Below are positions 52,974 to 61,358 of a stretch of 64,000 nt of DNA, in pieces. A program made the translations under genes and the position numbers. Origin of the DNA: JAYWXI01 sp036016955. Lineage in GTDB: Bacteria > Bacteroidota > Bacteroidia > Flavobacteriales > Weeksellaceae. The notes under the pieces are model-generated. The model was not told the origin of the DNA and made no database searches. It saw only the letters and a list, made by a program, of their open reading frames with translations. The stretch is from the NCBI RefSeq assembly GCF_036016955.1, contig NZ_JAYWXI010000007.1:1-64000 (forward strand), given 5' to 3'. Numbering within the stretch: the first letter of the stretch is position 1; every line of letters begins with the position of its first letter.

Positions 52974-53010
52974 ACAAAAAAACCGCCGTGAAAATTATAT
53001 TTCACGGCGG
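52974..53010 (-). terminator. Terminator after dnaK
   Basis: Eleven-base stem CCGCCGTGAAA (52983-52993) with TTTCACGGCGG (53000-53010), followed on the minus strand by seven T. Confidence 0.88.
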
Positions 53011-53041
53011 CTTGTTACTAATTATTAGCAATCAACTAACC

Positions 53042-53061
53042 ATTATTTCACTTCTTCAAAA
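53042..53061. repeat. Direct repeat at the dnaK 3' end (proximal copy)
   Basis: Twenty bases covering the last five codons and stop of dnaK, identical to 51240-51259. The two copies bracket 1.8 kb of AT-rich DNA carrying abiEi and abiEii. Confidence 0.75.
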
Positions 53062-54953
53062 TCGGCATCTTGTACATCATCCGCTCCATTGTTTGCAGAC
53101 TGGCCTGCCCCCGCATCAGCACCTTGCTGAGCCTGAGCCTGAGCATTGTACAACTCTTCTGAAGCCGCCATCCAAGCCGCATCCAATGCCTCGGATTTGG
53201 TTTTGATCGCTTCGATATCTTTCGCTTCAAAAGCGGTTTTCAATTCTGCTGCCGCCGCTTCGATAGCCGACTTCTTATCCGCTGAAATCTTATCGCCAAA
53301 CTCCTTCAATTGTTTTTCCGTTTGGAAGATTTGCCCGTCGGCTTTGTTAAGAAGATCAGCCTCTTCTTTTCGCTTCGCGTCCGCTGCCGAATTTTCCTGA
53401 GCTTCTTTCTTCATTCTTTCGATTTCCTCGTCGGACAAGCCCGAAGAAGCCTGAATCTTAATAGACTGCTCTTTTCCGGTACCTTTATCCTTTGCCGATA
53501 CACTCAAAATACCGTTCGCATCAATATCGAACGTTACCTCAATCTGAGGAACCCCTCTAGGTGCAGGTGGAATATCCGTAAGGTCGAAACGTCCAATCTC
53601 TTTGTTATCGTTAAACATCGGTCTTTCCCCCTGTCCTACGCGGATGCTTACCGCCGGCTGGTTGTCCGATGCCGTAGAAAACACTTCGGATTTCTTCGTC
53701 GGAATTGTAGTGTTGGCTTCAATCAACTTCGTGAAAACCGATCCCATGGTTTCGATACCCAAAGAAAGCGGAGTAACGTCCAACAACAACACGTCTTTCA
53801 CATCTCCCGTAAGAACACCCCCTTGAATGGCCGCTCCAATAGCCACCACTTCGTCCGGATTAACCCCTTTCGACGGAGCCTTACCAAAGAATTTTTCTAC
53901 CGCTTCCTGAATAGCCGGAATCCTTGTGGAACCTCCTACCAAAATGATTTCATCAATATCGGAAACGCTCATACCTGCGTTTTTAAGCGCCGATTTACAA
54001 GGCTCAATCGTTCTTTGGATCAAATCGCTGGCCAACTGCTCAAATTTCGCTCTGGTAAGAGTTTTAACCAAGTGCTTAGGCCCTGAAGCCGTCGCCGTGA
54101 TATAAGGCAAATTAATCTCCGTCTGTGTTGAAGAAGACAATTCCACTTTAGCTTTTTCAGCCGCTTCTTTCAATCTTTGAAGAGCAATAGCATCCGTTTT
54201 AAGATCCACGCCCTCTTCCGCTTGGAATTCGGCCGCCATCCAGTCGATGATCACGTTATCGAAGTCGTCCCCTCCAAGGTGAGTATCCCCATCGGTAGCC
54301 TTCACCTCAAAAGAAGCATTTCCATCCACCTCGTACATTTCCAAAACCGACACGTCGTGCGTTCCTCCACCGCAGTCGAAAACCACCACATTCATGTCTT
54401 TTTTGCCTACTTTATCCAAACCGTAAGCCAAAGCTGCCGCCGTAGGTTCGTTGATAATACGCTCTACTTTAAGCCCCGCAATCTCACCTGCTTCCTTCGT
54501 CGCCTGTCTTTGCGCATCGTTAAAGTAAGCCGGTACCGTAATCACCGCACGAGAGACCTCTTGCCCCAAATAATCCTCTGCCGTTTTCTTCATTTTCTGA
54601 AGAATCATCGCCGAAATTTCCTGAGGAGTGTATTCTCTTTCGTCGATTTTTACTTTCACGGTATCGTTCGGTCCTGAAACCACCGTGTACGGAACTCTAG
54701 TAATCTCCGAACTGTCGTCCTTGAAGTGAGTTCCGATAAAACGCTTGATGGAATAAACGGTGTTCTTAGGATTAGTTACCGCCTGTCTCTTAGCCGGATC
54801 TCCTACTTTACGCTCGCCGTCTTCCGTAAACGCTACAATGGAAGGTGTGGTTCTCTTCCCTTCCGCATTTGGGATCACAACAGGGTCTTTACCCTCCATT
54901 ACCGCAACACAAGAGTTGGTCGTCCCAAGGTCAATTCCAATAATCTTACTCAT
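53043..54953 (-). CDS. dnaK: Chaperone DnaK (Hsp70)
   Basis: A 636-residue Hsp70. ATPase domain with IGIDLGTTNSCVAVMEG, VPAYFNDAQRQATK, FDCGGGTHDVSVL and LVGGSTRIPAIQ, then the substrate domain (LLDVTPLSLGIET) and a lid ending in a Gln/Ala-rich tail and DADFEEVK. One slight variant is Cys-Gly-Gly-Gly-Thr-His in the phosphate-2 loop where most have DLGGGTFD. The last codons form the islet repeat. No dnaJ or grpE is adjacent. Confidence 0.97.
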   Translation of the reverse strand: MSKIIGIDLGTTNSCVAVMEGKDPVVIPNAEGKRTTPSIVAFTEDGERKVGDPAKRQAVTNPKNTVYSIKRFIGTHFKDDSSEITRVPYTVVSGPNDTVKVKIDEREYTPQEISAMILQKMKKTAEDYLGQEVSRAVITVPAYFNDAQRQATKEAGEIAGLKVERIINEPTAAALAYGLDKVGKKDMNVVVFDCGGGTHDVSVLEMYEVDGNASFEVKATDGDTHLGGDDFDNVIIDWMAAEFQAEEGVDLKTDAIALQRLKEAAEKAKVELSSSTQTEINLPYITATASGPKHLVKTLTRAKFEQLASDLIQRTIEPCKSALKNAGMSVSDIDEIILVGGSTRIPAIQEAVEKFFGKAPSKGVNPDEVVAIGAAIQGGVLTGDVKDVLLLDVTPLSLGIETMGSVFTKLIEANTTIPTKKSEVFSTASDNQPAVSIRVGQGERPMFNDNKEIGRFDLTDIPPAPRGVPQIEVTFDIDANGILSVSAKDKGTGKEQSIKIQASSGLSDEEIERMKKEAQENSAADAKRKEEADLLNKADGQIFQTEKQLKEFGDKISADKKSAIEAAAAELKTAFEAKDIEAIKTKSEALDAAWMAASEELYNAQAQAQQGADAGAGQSANNGADDVQDADFEEVK

Positions 54954-55010
54954 ACTATTTATTTTATTTTTTTATTAAACAATTTTGTTTTACGCTTTCC
55001 ATACTCTCTA

Positions 55011-55046
55011 AAAATATACCAAGCCTTTTTTTATGACAAATTGACA
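55011..55046 (-). promoter_or_regulatory. dnaK promoter with TGTCA repeat
   Basis: On the minus strand, TTG (55037-55039), 18-base spacer, TATATTTT (55011-55018). The -33 element lies within TGTCAATTTGTCA (55034-55046), two direct TGTCA copies three bases apart, a possible heat-shock control element. Confidence 0.5.
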
Positions 55047-55083
55047 CAAAAAAAATGCTCCTTTCTTCTTCGGAGCATTTTTA
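55047..55083 (-). terminator. Terminator of the cytochrome c gene
   Basis: Stem ATGCTCC (55055-55061) with GGAGCAT (55072-55078), then eight T on the minus strand. Confidence 0.85.
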
Positions 55084-55106
55084 CTATTTCTTTTTTAATC
55101 GTTCGC

Positions 55107-55490
55107 TTATTTGAGCGTCAGGATATATTCCACCATTTTTTTAGCATTTTCCTTACTTAGTCCCGCATGAGGTGCCATCGGAACCGCTCCCCAAACGCCG
55201 GAGCTTCCATTGATGATATTATCGGCCAATTGGTCCACATCATCCTGCGTGTATTTCGCCGCAATCTCCCGATACGACGGCCCCACCAATTTCCCTTCTT
55301 CCTTATGGCAAGCCAAACAATCTGCCCCGTTAATCAACGTTCGCCCCTCATGCTCCTGAGGAGAAGCCGTCGCTTCCACAGGCTCTTCAAGTACGGTCAT
55401 TTTTTCTTTCTCGGGCGAAGATTCGGTTTTGGAACACGCTAAAAGCATCCCGCCAAACAAAAAAGCTAAAGCAATCTTTCTCATAATCAA
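55107..55490 (-). CDS. Cytochrome c lipoprotein
   Basis: A 127-residue lipoprotein (signal FGGMLLAC) with a Glu/Ser-rich linker and a single haem c domain: CLACHK, KLVGPSYREIAAKY, axial Met likely in AVPMAPHAGL, and final VEYILTLK. It is a paralogue of the protein at 9477-9869. It stands alone between dnaK and galE with its own terminator. Probably a general periplasmic electron carrier. Confidence 0.9.
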   Translation of the reverse strand: MIMRKIALAFLFGGMLLACSKTESSPEKEKMTVLEEPVEATASPQEHEGRTLINGADCLACHKEEGKLVGPSYREIAAKYTQDDVDQLADNIINGSSGVWGAVPMAPHAGLSKENAKKMVEYILTLK

Positions 55491-55564
55491 TCTGTTTTTA
55501 TTATCCCTTTAAAAAATCCTTTTTTAACTTCCAAATAACCTTTACCGTGGCAAAAACTATTGGT

Positions 55565-56584
55565 TTACGCTTTTCTTTGATCCAAGTATTGCTGCCATTG
55601 CCAAGTCGTCCTAAGAGCTTCCTCCAAAGACGTATCCGAACGCCAGCCTAATTCCCTTTCTGCTTTATCGGCATTGGCGTAAGCCACCGTAATATCACCG
55701 GCACGACGTTCGCAAATCCGGTAAGGCACTTCCACATCGTTAGCCCGCTCAAAAGCATGAACCACTTCCAAGACCGAAGCCCCCTTTCCCGTTCCCAAAT
55801 TATAAACATCCACCAAGGCCTGATCCGGCTCGTTCAACAGCTTCCGAAGCGCAGCAACATGAGCCTTAGCCAAATCCACAACGTAAATGTAATCCCGAAT
55901 AGCCGTTCCGTCAGGCGTAGGATAATCGTCTCCCCAAACAGAAAGACACTCCCTGATGCCCGCCGCCGTCTGCATCACATAAGGCACCAAATTATTAGGA
56001 ACCCCAATAGGCAACTCGCCCAAAAGTCCGCTGGGATGAGCCCCTATCGGATTAAAATACCTTAAAAGCGATACTTTCTTTTGGTACGCCAAAGCAAAAT
56101 CCCTTAAAATTTCTTCCCCCATCTGCTTGGTCTTCCCATAAGAAGACTCCGGTAACTTCAACGGAGTATCCTCGTCAATAGGCATCCGATCCGCCTGACC
56201 GTAAACCGTACAAGACGAACTGAAAATAAAATTAGAAACGCCTTTAGCCTTAAACTCTTGCAAAAGATTAATCAACGAAAACAAATTATTCTCGTAATAA
56301 TCCACTGGTTTTTCCTGGCTTTCGCCCACCGCTTTATACGCCGCAAAATTAATGCACCCCTCAATCGAATGAGCTTCCAACACTTGGGATAACAACTCCC
56401 TGCGCTTAAGATCGAAAGGATAAAAAACCGGTTTTTTTCCCGTTATTGCCTCGATATTATGCAAAATGAATTTCTCCGAATTGGACAAGTCGTCCACAAT
56501 AACCACCTCAAAGCCCTCATTAAGCAATTCCACCACCGTATGCGAGCCGATATACCCTAATCCTCCCGTTACCAGTATAGCCAT
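55565..56584 (-). CDS. galE: UDP-glucose 4-epimerase
   Basis: A 339-residue extended short-chain dehydrogenase/epimerase. NAD-binding GGLGYIGSHT at the N terminus, the catalytic Tyr-Lys pair in SSYGKTKQMGE, and the GalE-type block RYFNPIGAHPSGLLGE. It interconverts UDP-glucose and UDP-galactose for surface polysaccharide. It follows the aminotransferase gene by seven bases in one operon. Confidence 0.94.
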   Translation of the reverse strand: MAILVTGGLGYIGSHTVVELLNEGFEVVIVDDLSNSEKFILHNIEAITGKKPVFYPFDLKRRELLSQVLEAHSIEGCINFAAYKAVGESQEKPVDYYENNLFSLINLLQEFKAKGVSNFIFSSSCTVYGQADRMPIDEDTPLKLPESSYGKTKQMGEEILRDFALAYQKKVSLLRYFNPIGAHPSGLLGELPIGVPNNLVPYVMQTAAGIRECLSVWGDDYPTPDGTAIRDYIYVVDLAKAHVAALRKLLNEPDQALVDVYNLGTGKGASVLEVVHAFERANDVEVPYRICERRAGDITVAYANADKAERELGWRSDTSLEEALRTTWQWQQYLDQRKA

Positions 56585-56591
56585 CCTGATC

Positions 56592-57719
56592 TTAATTTTT
56601 AAGGAATTCCAAAACGGAATCCGTGATGTATTTTAATTGTTCCTCGTCCAATTCCGTATGCATCGGAAGCGAAATCACCTGATCCAAAAGACGATCGGTA
56701 TTAACAAAATCCGAAGCCTCACTGGGTTGAAAATAGGCCTTTTGGTTTCTTAAAGCCACAGGATAGTAAATCATAGCCGGAATATCCTTTTCCGCCAAAA
56801 ACGCCTGCAACGCATTGCGTTTCCCGTTGAGAATACGCAAAGTATACTGATGAAAAACGTGGGTACTGTAATCCGCACGCACAGGAATCAAAATAGACGG
56901 ATGCCCCGAAAAGGCCTCATCGTAATAATCTGCCGCCCGTCGCCGAGCCTCATTATAAGCATCCAAATGAGGTAGTTTTTTTCTCAAAATAGCCGCCTGA
57001 AGACTATCCAAACGGGAATTAACCCCCACTTCGTCATGGTAATAACGCTTGTACATCCCATGATTGACAATCCCGCGCAACTTGTGCGCCAAATCATCAT
57101 CATTAGTGAAAATCGCGCCTCCGTCGCCGTAGCAACCTAAATTCTTAGAAGGAAAAAAGGACGTCGTGCCCATTGTTCCCATTGTCCCCGATTTTTTCAC
57201 CCGTCCGTCGGAAAAAGTATATTCGGCGCCAATCGCCTGAGCATTATCCTCAATAACATGAAGACCATGCGCTTGAGCAATCTTCAAAATCTCCTCCATA
57301 TTGGCACATTGCCCAAACAGATGAACCGGGATAATCGCTTTGGTCTTATCCGTAATTGCCGCTTTCAACTTCTCCGTATCGAGGGTAAACGTATCGTAAT
57401 CCACATCCACCAAAACCGCTTTCAGCTTCAAAAGATGAATCACCTCCACCGTAGCCGCAAACGTAAAATCCACAGTAATGACCTCATCCCCCTCCTTCAA
57501 ACCCAACGCCATTAAAGCAATCTGCAAAGCGTCCGTGCCGTTGGCACAAGGAATCACATGTTTCACCTCCAAATAGTCCTCCAGCTCTTTTTGGAAAGAC
57601 TTCACCTCAGGACCGTTGATAAAAGCCGCCGAATCCATCACGTTAAGGAGTGCATTATCCACCTCCGATTTTATTTTGTAATACTGACTTTGCAAGTCAA
57701 CCATTTGTATTTTTTTCAT
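56592..57719 (-). CDS. DegT/DnrJ/EryC1-family sugar aminotransferase
   Basis: A 375-residue PLP enzyme acting on nucleotide-linked keto sugars. PCANGTDALQIAL binds the phosphate, EDNAQAIGA the pyridine ring, and the PLP Lys is in SFFPSKNLGCYGDGGAI. Similar to WbpE/WlbE-type enzymes of UDP-amino sugar pathways, but the sugar is not determined. First gene of the operon with galE. Confidence 0.92.
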   Translation of the reverse strand: MKKIQMVDLQSQYYKIKSEVDNALLNVMDSAAFINGPEVKSFQKELEDYLEVKHVIPCANGTDALQIALMALGLKEGDEVITVDFTFAATVEVIHLLKLKAVLVDVDYDTFTLDTEKLKAAITDKTKAIIPVHLFGQCANMEEILKIAQAHGLHVIEDNAQAIGAEYTFSDGRVKKSGTMGTMGTTSFFPSKNLGCYGDGGAIFTNDDDLAHKLRGIVNHGMYKRYYHDEVGVNSRLDSLQAAILRKKLPHLDAYNEARRRAADYYDEAFSGHPSILIPVRADYSTHVFHQYTLRILNGKRNALQAFLAEKDIPAMIYYPVALRNQKAYFQPSEASDFVNTDRLLDQVISLPMHTELDEEQLKYITDSVLEFLKN

Positions 57720-57736
57720 AAAACTGCTTTATCCCT

Positions 57737-57744
57737 CAAAGTTA
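57737..57744 (-). promoter_or_regulatory. -7 box of the aminotransferase-galE operon
   Basis: TAACTTTG on the minus strand matches TAnnTTTG, 17 bases before the ATG. Confidence 0.45.
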
Positions 57745-57770
57745 GGGCTATTTGTAGATTTAAAAAAATT

Positions 57771-60314
57771 TTAAGCCGAATTTCTGCTGGCATTGATGTT
57801 ACCGAAAAGCGATCGCATCACAAGTTTTTCGTAAACCTCGGTGTGCTCCCCGCCCTGCTGAATCTTCATCAGAGCATACTGCTGAATACTAAGCAGCGGC
57901 AAAACAATCCTTTCCCTAAGTTTTACGGATTGGCGGGACAAAGGCTCTTCCTGCTGAAGCACATCAAACCCCGTAAGCTCTAACATGAGCGCTTTGGAAG
58001 CCTCATACTCCTCAAAAAGAATCGTCCAAAAATCCCCGAATTTAGAATTCTGCTTCATATAAGACGTAAGCGGAAAGTAAGACTTATTCATGCTCATCAT
58101 GGAATTAAGCACAAGCGTTTTAAAAAATTCCGATCCCTTGTACAAAGCTCTAACCTCCTCAAAACGTCCACCCTCCTTCAGCGCCTTCAATGCCGTCCCA
58201 AAACCAAAAAAGCCCGGAACATTTTGTTTAAGCTGAGCCCAAGACCCCACGAATGGAATCGCCCTCAAATCCTCAAACTTCAGATCGTCCCCGGCACCCC
58301 GTTTACTCGGACGACTGCCGATATTGGTCTTTCCATAATAAGGCAGCGTACTCATTTCCTGCAAATAAGGCACAAACATAGGATGCGCTTTCAAGTCGCT
58401 ATACTTCTTAAAGCTGAGTTCGGCCAATTCCTCCAACAAAGCCCTCTCCGAACAGCTAAGCTGCTTTTTAGAAGTCTTGAACACGTCGTTTTCGATTCCC
58501 GCAGTCAGCAGCTGCTCAAAATTATACTGCGCCTGATCCTTATTCCCAAACACGGAAGTAATCGTCTGCCCCTGTATAGTCAATTCAATTTTGTGATTGG
58601 CAATGGTCGCCCCCTGCGAAGCATAAAAATCATGCGTCTTCCCGCCTCCCCTGGCCGGTGGCCCGCCTCTACCGTCAAAAAAGACCACTTTATAGCCGCA
58701 TTCTTCCGATAGTTGGGTAAGCCTCTCCTTGGTTTCGTAAATCTCCCAGTTAGCCTTCAAATACCCCCCGTCCTTTGTTCCGTCGGAAAACCCAAGCATA
58801 ATGGTCTGCCGATTACCTCGTCGTCTCAAATGCGCCTGATATTGAGGCATCCCGTAAAGCGATTTCATCACCTCCGGCCCATTCGCCAACCCTTCCATGG
58901 TTTCAAAAAGAGGCACAATATCCATGTTAATCTCCTCCTCCTTATAACCGCACAAACGGAAAAGACCATACACATTAAGCACATCTTTAACATGATCCGA
59001 ATTAGAAATAATATAACGGTGAAGTCCCCGCTCGCCATTCTCCCGCTGAATAGCCCTGACATTAACAATGCTTCGGAGGGTTTCTTTCGTCAGTCCCTCA
59101 AAATCTTCCGGATCAAGACAAAGATCCGTAGTCAAAAGCCAAGCCATCTTTTCTTCCACGGTATATTCGGAAGCCGGACGACCACTCTTCAAGGTTAAAA
59201 TTTCATCCACAATCGCCTGATGGACGCGGCTATCCTGCCTAATATCCAACGTGGCAAAATGCGTCCCAAAAATCCGCACCCGATCCTTATAATCCTGAAG
59301 CAAATCCAAGAAAAGCCCCCCGTGACGAGTCACCAAAAGCTCCTGAGCCTGATCCAACTTCGCCAATATTTCCTCCGAAGACATGGATGGCGCCCCATTA
59401 AAAATGCTGCCGTACAGCCCTTCGCTGAGTGATTCCAAAACCTCAGAAACCCCTCGAAAACTCAAACGACGACGCAAGGTTTTAAGATGTTCGTAATAGC
59501 ATTTCAAAATCGTCAAACGAAGCTCCTGAGCCACCTTCAAAGTAATTTCCGCCGTCACGTAAGGATTCCCATCCCGATCCCCTCCCGGCCAAAATCCCAA
59601 CTGAACCACATCCGGATTAGGCACAAAATGGTTGGCTGCAAACGTTAACTTCAGCTTTTTATACAATTCGCCAATCGTATCGTAATAAACATAACGCAAA
59701 TAATAAATAATACTTCGAGCTTCATCCAAAGGCGTAGGCCTTTCCCTATTAAGAAAAGGCGTCTTACCAAGCTGCTGCAACAACTCGTCGATCTCTCCGA
59801 TGGAATCCCGGCGAATCGCCCCGCGAAGATCATGCAAAATACGCTGCACCGCATTAGGATAAAACTGAGTAGGATGCGCCGTAAAAACCACCCGAACCGC
59901 AAAATCTTCCAATTTTTCCCGAACCGCTTCCAGCTTTTGCTCCCCCGCGCTCCTCTCGTACAATTGGCGGACAGTTCCCGCATCGCTTGACGAATGAAGT
60001 TCGGAAAAAGCCGCATCCTCAATACTATCAAATAGAACCACCTGACGTTCAATATACTGGACTATCTTAAACAGAAGTTCCAATTTCTGAGGCTCCGAAA
60101 CCAACTCGGTATGTTTACTGAAAAAGTCATCCACGATTTCCACCGGATTTTTTCCTTTCTCGTACCCCGCCTTGCTCTTCTCGTAAAGAAATGGCAAAAG
60201 CATACCGATATTGGCCATTTTGTCGTAAGGAAGGCTCATGAAAAGCGCATTGTAGACCTGATATTTATTCTCTACAAGCTGCCGAAATTGTTCTTGAATT
60301 CGATCGTTTAACAT
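57771..60314 (-). CDS. ppc: Phosphoenolpyruvate carboxylase
   Basis: An 847-residue enzyme making oxaloacetate from PEP and bicarbonate. The catalytic His is in VFTAHPTQ (about 146), then GFWPGGDRDGNPYVT, the mobile loop FFDGRGGPPARGGGKTH, and SRPSKRGAGDDLKFEDLRAIPFVGSW. It is somewhat shorter than the enterobacterial enzyme. The C-terminal residues depart from the usual MRNTG end (NINASRNSA). A -7 box (60319-60326) ends four bases before the ATG. Confidence 0.95.
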   Translation of the reverse strand: MLNDRIQEQFRQLVENKYQVYNALFMSLPYDKMANIGMLLPFLYEKSKAGYEKGKNPVEIVDDFFSKHTELVSEPQKLELLFKIVQYIERQVVLFDSIEDAAFSELHSSSDAGTVRQLYERSAGEQKLEAVREKLEDFAVRVVFTAHPTQFYPNAVQRILHDLRGAIRRDSIGEIDELLQQLGKTPFLNRERPTPLDEARSIIYYLRYVYYDTIGELYKKLKLTFAANHFVPNPDVVQLGFWPGGDRDGNPYVTAEITLKVAQELRLTILKCYYEHLKTLRRRLSFRGVSEVLESLSEGLYGSIFNGAPSMSSEEILAKLDQAQELLVTRHGGLFLDLLQDYKDRVRIFGTHFATLDIRQDSRVHQAIVDEILTLKSGRPASEYTVEEKMAWLLTTDLCLDPEDFEGLTKETLRSIVNVRAIQRENGERGLHRYIISNSDHVKDVLNVYGLFRLCGYKEEEINMDIVPLFETMEGLANGPEVMKSLYGMPQYQAHLRRRGNRQTIMLGFSDGTKDGGYLKANWEIYETKERLTQLSEECGYKVVFFDGRGGPPARGGGKTHDFYASQGATIANHKIELTIQGQTITSVFGNKDQAQYNFEQLLTAGIENDVFKTSKKQLSCSERALLEELAELSFKKYSDLKAHPMFVPYLQEMSTLPYYGKTNIGSRPSKRGAGDDLKFEDLRAIPFVGSWAQLKQNVPGFFGFGTALKALKEGGRFEEVRALYKGSEFFKTLVLNSMMSMNKSYFPLTSYMKQNSKFGDFWTILFEEYEASKALMLELTGFDVLQQEEPLSRQSVKLRERIVLPLLSIQQYALMKIQQGGEHTEVYEKLVMRSLFGNINASRNSA

Positions 60315-60318
60315 CCAA

Positions 60319-60326
60319 CAAATGTA
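60319..60326 (-). promoter_or_regulatory. -7 box of ppc, abutting the start codon
   Basis: TACATTTG on the minus strand matches TAnnTTTG and ends four bases before the ATG, predicting a leaderless mRNA. Confidence 0.5.
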
Positions 60327-60467
60327 GTGATTTTACTTCTTAGGGAGTATCGAAAAAAAAAGAAATCACAACGCCTCTGCCTCAGTAAAACAAAAAGCAA
60401 CCTCCAAAAACAAATTGGAATAAAAATTAAAAATCCAAAAAATTAATATTAATTATTTATTAATTTA

Positions 60468-60498
60468 TTGTTAATTTAATTTTAATTTATTTACTTTG
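60468..60498 (+). promoter_or_regulatory. Candidate promoter of the secreted protein gene
   Basis: TTG (60468-60470), 20-base spacer, TTACTTTG (60491-60498), in a very AT-rich stretch (60400-60500) with no gene. Confidence 0.45.
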
Positions 60499-60561
60499 TA
60501 TTCAGATTTAAGATTTGATAGTCAATCAACAATCCTTATTAACAACCTCAAAAATCCACAC

Positions 60562-60951
60562 ATGATGAAAAAAAATTTTCTAAAAACAGCAGGGGTTTTG
60601 GGAGTATTACTCTTCGCAGGCATGATCTCCAACGTTAACGCCCAAGATAGCAATCTCATCCAAGAAGTTAACCTAAGTTCCAAAGACGGCTTTCAACAGC
60701 TAAGAAACCTTATCGGATTGCAATTCGATTACACCAACCCCAACCTTAGCGAAGGCCAAGCCCAAAGCATCGTAAAATTTGAAATCGCCGAAAACGGAAA
60801 AATGAAAAACATAGACGCACAAGGCGATTGCGAGTATGTCAATCAGGAACTGGAGTCCGTCATGAAAAAATTGGTCTACAAATTTCCTTCTGAAATGACC
60901 ACCGATAAGGTTTACATAATGCCCGTAAACCTGTCTATCGCATCCAGATAG
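60562..60951 (+). CDS. Small secreted protein, TonB C-terminal-like
   Basis: A 129-residue protein starting MMKKNFLK with a cleavable signal (VLGVLLFAGMISNVNAQ). The mature part has SIVKFEIAENGKMKNIDAQGDCEYVNQELESVMKKLVYKFP, which resembles the beta-alpha-beta pattern of TonB C-terminal domains (F-x-I-x-x-x-G-x-I ... L-x-x-x-V/L). No membrane anchor or Pro-rich region is present, so it is not a working TonB. Function unknown. Confidence 0.7.
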   Translation: MMKKNFLKTAGVLGVLLFAGMISNVNAQDSNLIQEVNLSSKDGFQQLRNLIGLQFDYTNPNLSEGQAQSIVKFEIAENGKMKNIDAQGDCEYVNQELESVMKKLVYKFPSEMTTDKVYIMPVNLSIASR

Positions 60952-60973
60952 CAAAGCGCAAAATAATAACTTT

Positions 60974-61010
60974 AAGAAAAAAGCTTCGGATATACACCGA
61001 AGCTTTTTCT
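60974..61010 (+). terminator. Terminator of the secreted protein gene
   Basis: Stem AAAGCTTCGG with CCGAAGCTTT (about 60980-61006), then TTCTTG. Confidence 0.8.
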
Positions 61011-61051
61011 TGTTACAATCTAAAGTAATCTTAAAATTCCCCTAAGCAGTC

Positions 61052-61339
61052 TCAGTCCTCGTCCTCGTATTGTTCCAAATAATACGAAAAGCTAAACCCT
61101 TCCACCTCCTCATCCGCTTCTTCCAAAACCGAAAGCAAGTCCTCAAAATCCTCCAATTGATCAACCGTCATGTTAACCAATTCCAAATGCAAAGGAAGCG
61201 AAACCTCCCCGGACAAACTGTCATAAAGCGCATCCAAATTGCCCCCGAAATGATCCGAAAGAGTAAGCTTCGCTTTTAATTGCTCATAAAAATCCTCAAA
61301 ATCCCCAATCGTGGAAAAATCAATATAAACCGTATTCAT
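61052..61339 (-). CDS. Barstar-family ribonuclease inhibitor
   Basis: A 95-residue acidic cytoplasmic protein. HFGGNLDALYDSLSGEV aligns with the barstar inhibitory loop; the residues equivalent to Asp35 and Asp39 are kept, Trp38 is Tyr and Tyr29 is His. The C-terminal tail is very acidic. It follows the barnase gene by 19 bases, so it should protect the cell from that enzyme before export. Confidence 0.9.
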   Translation of the reverse strand: MNTVYIDFSTIGDFEDFYEQLKAKLTLSDHFGGNLDALYDSLSGEVSLPLHLELVNMTVDQLEDFEDLLSVLEEADEEVEGFSFSYYLEQYEDED

Positions 61340-61358
61340 CTGTATCCAATAGTTTAGT

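Noticed and set aside
53310..54086. A 258-codon ORF antisense to dnaK
   Set aside because: Shadow of the dnaK reading frame. Basic, Arg/Phe-rich and without domains.
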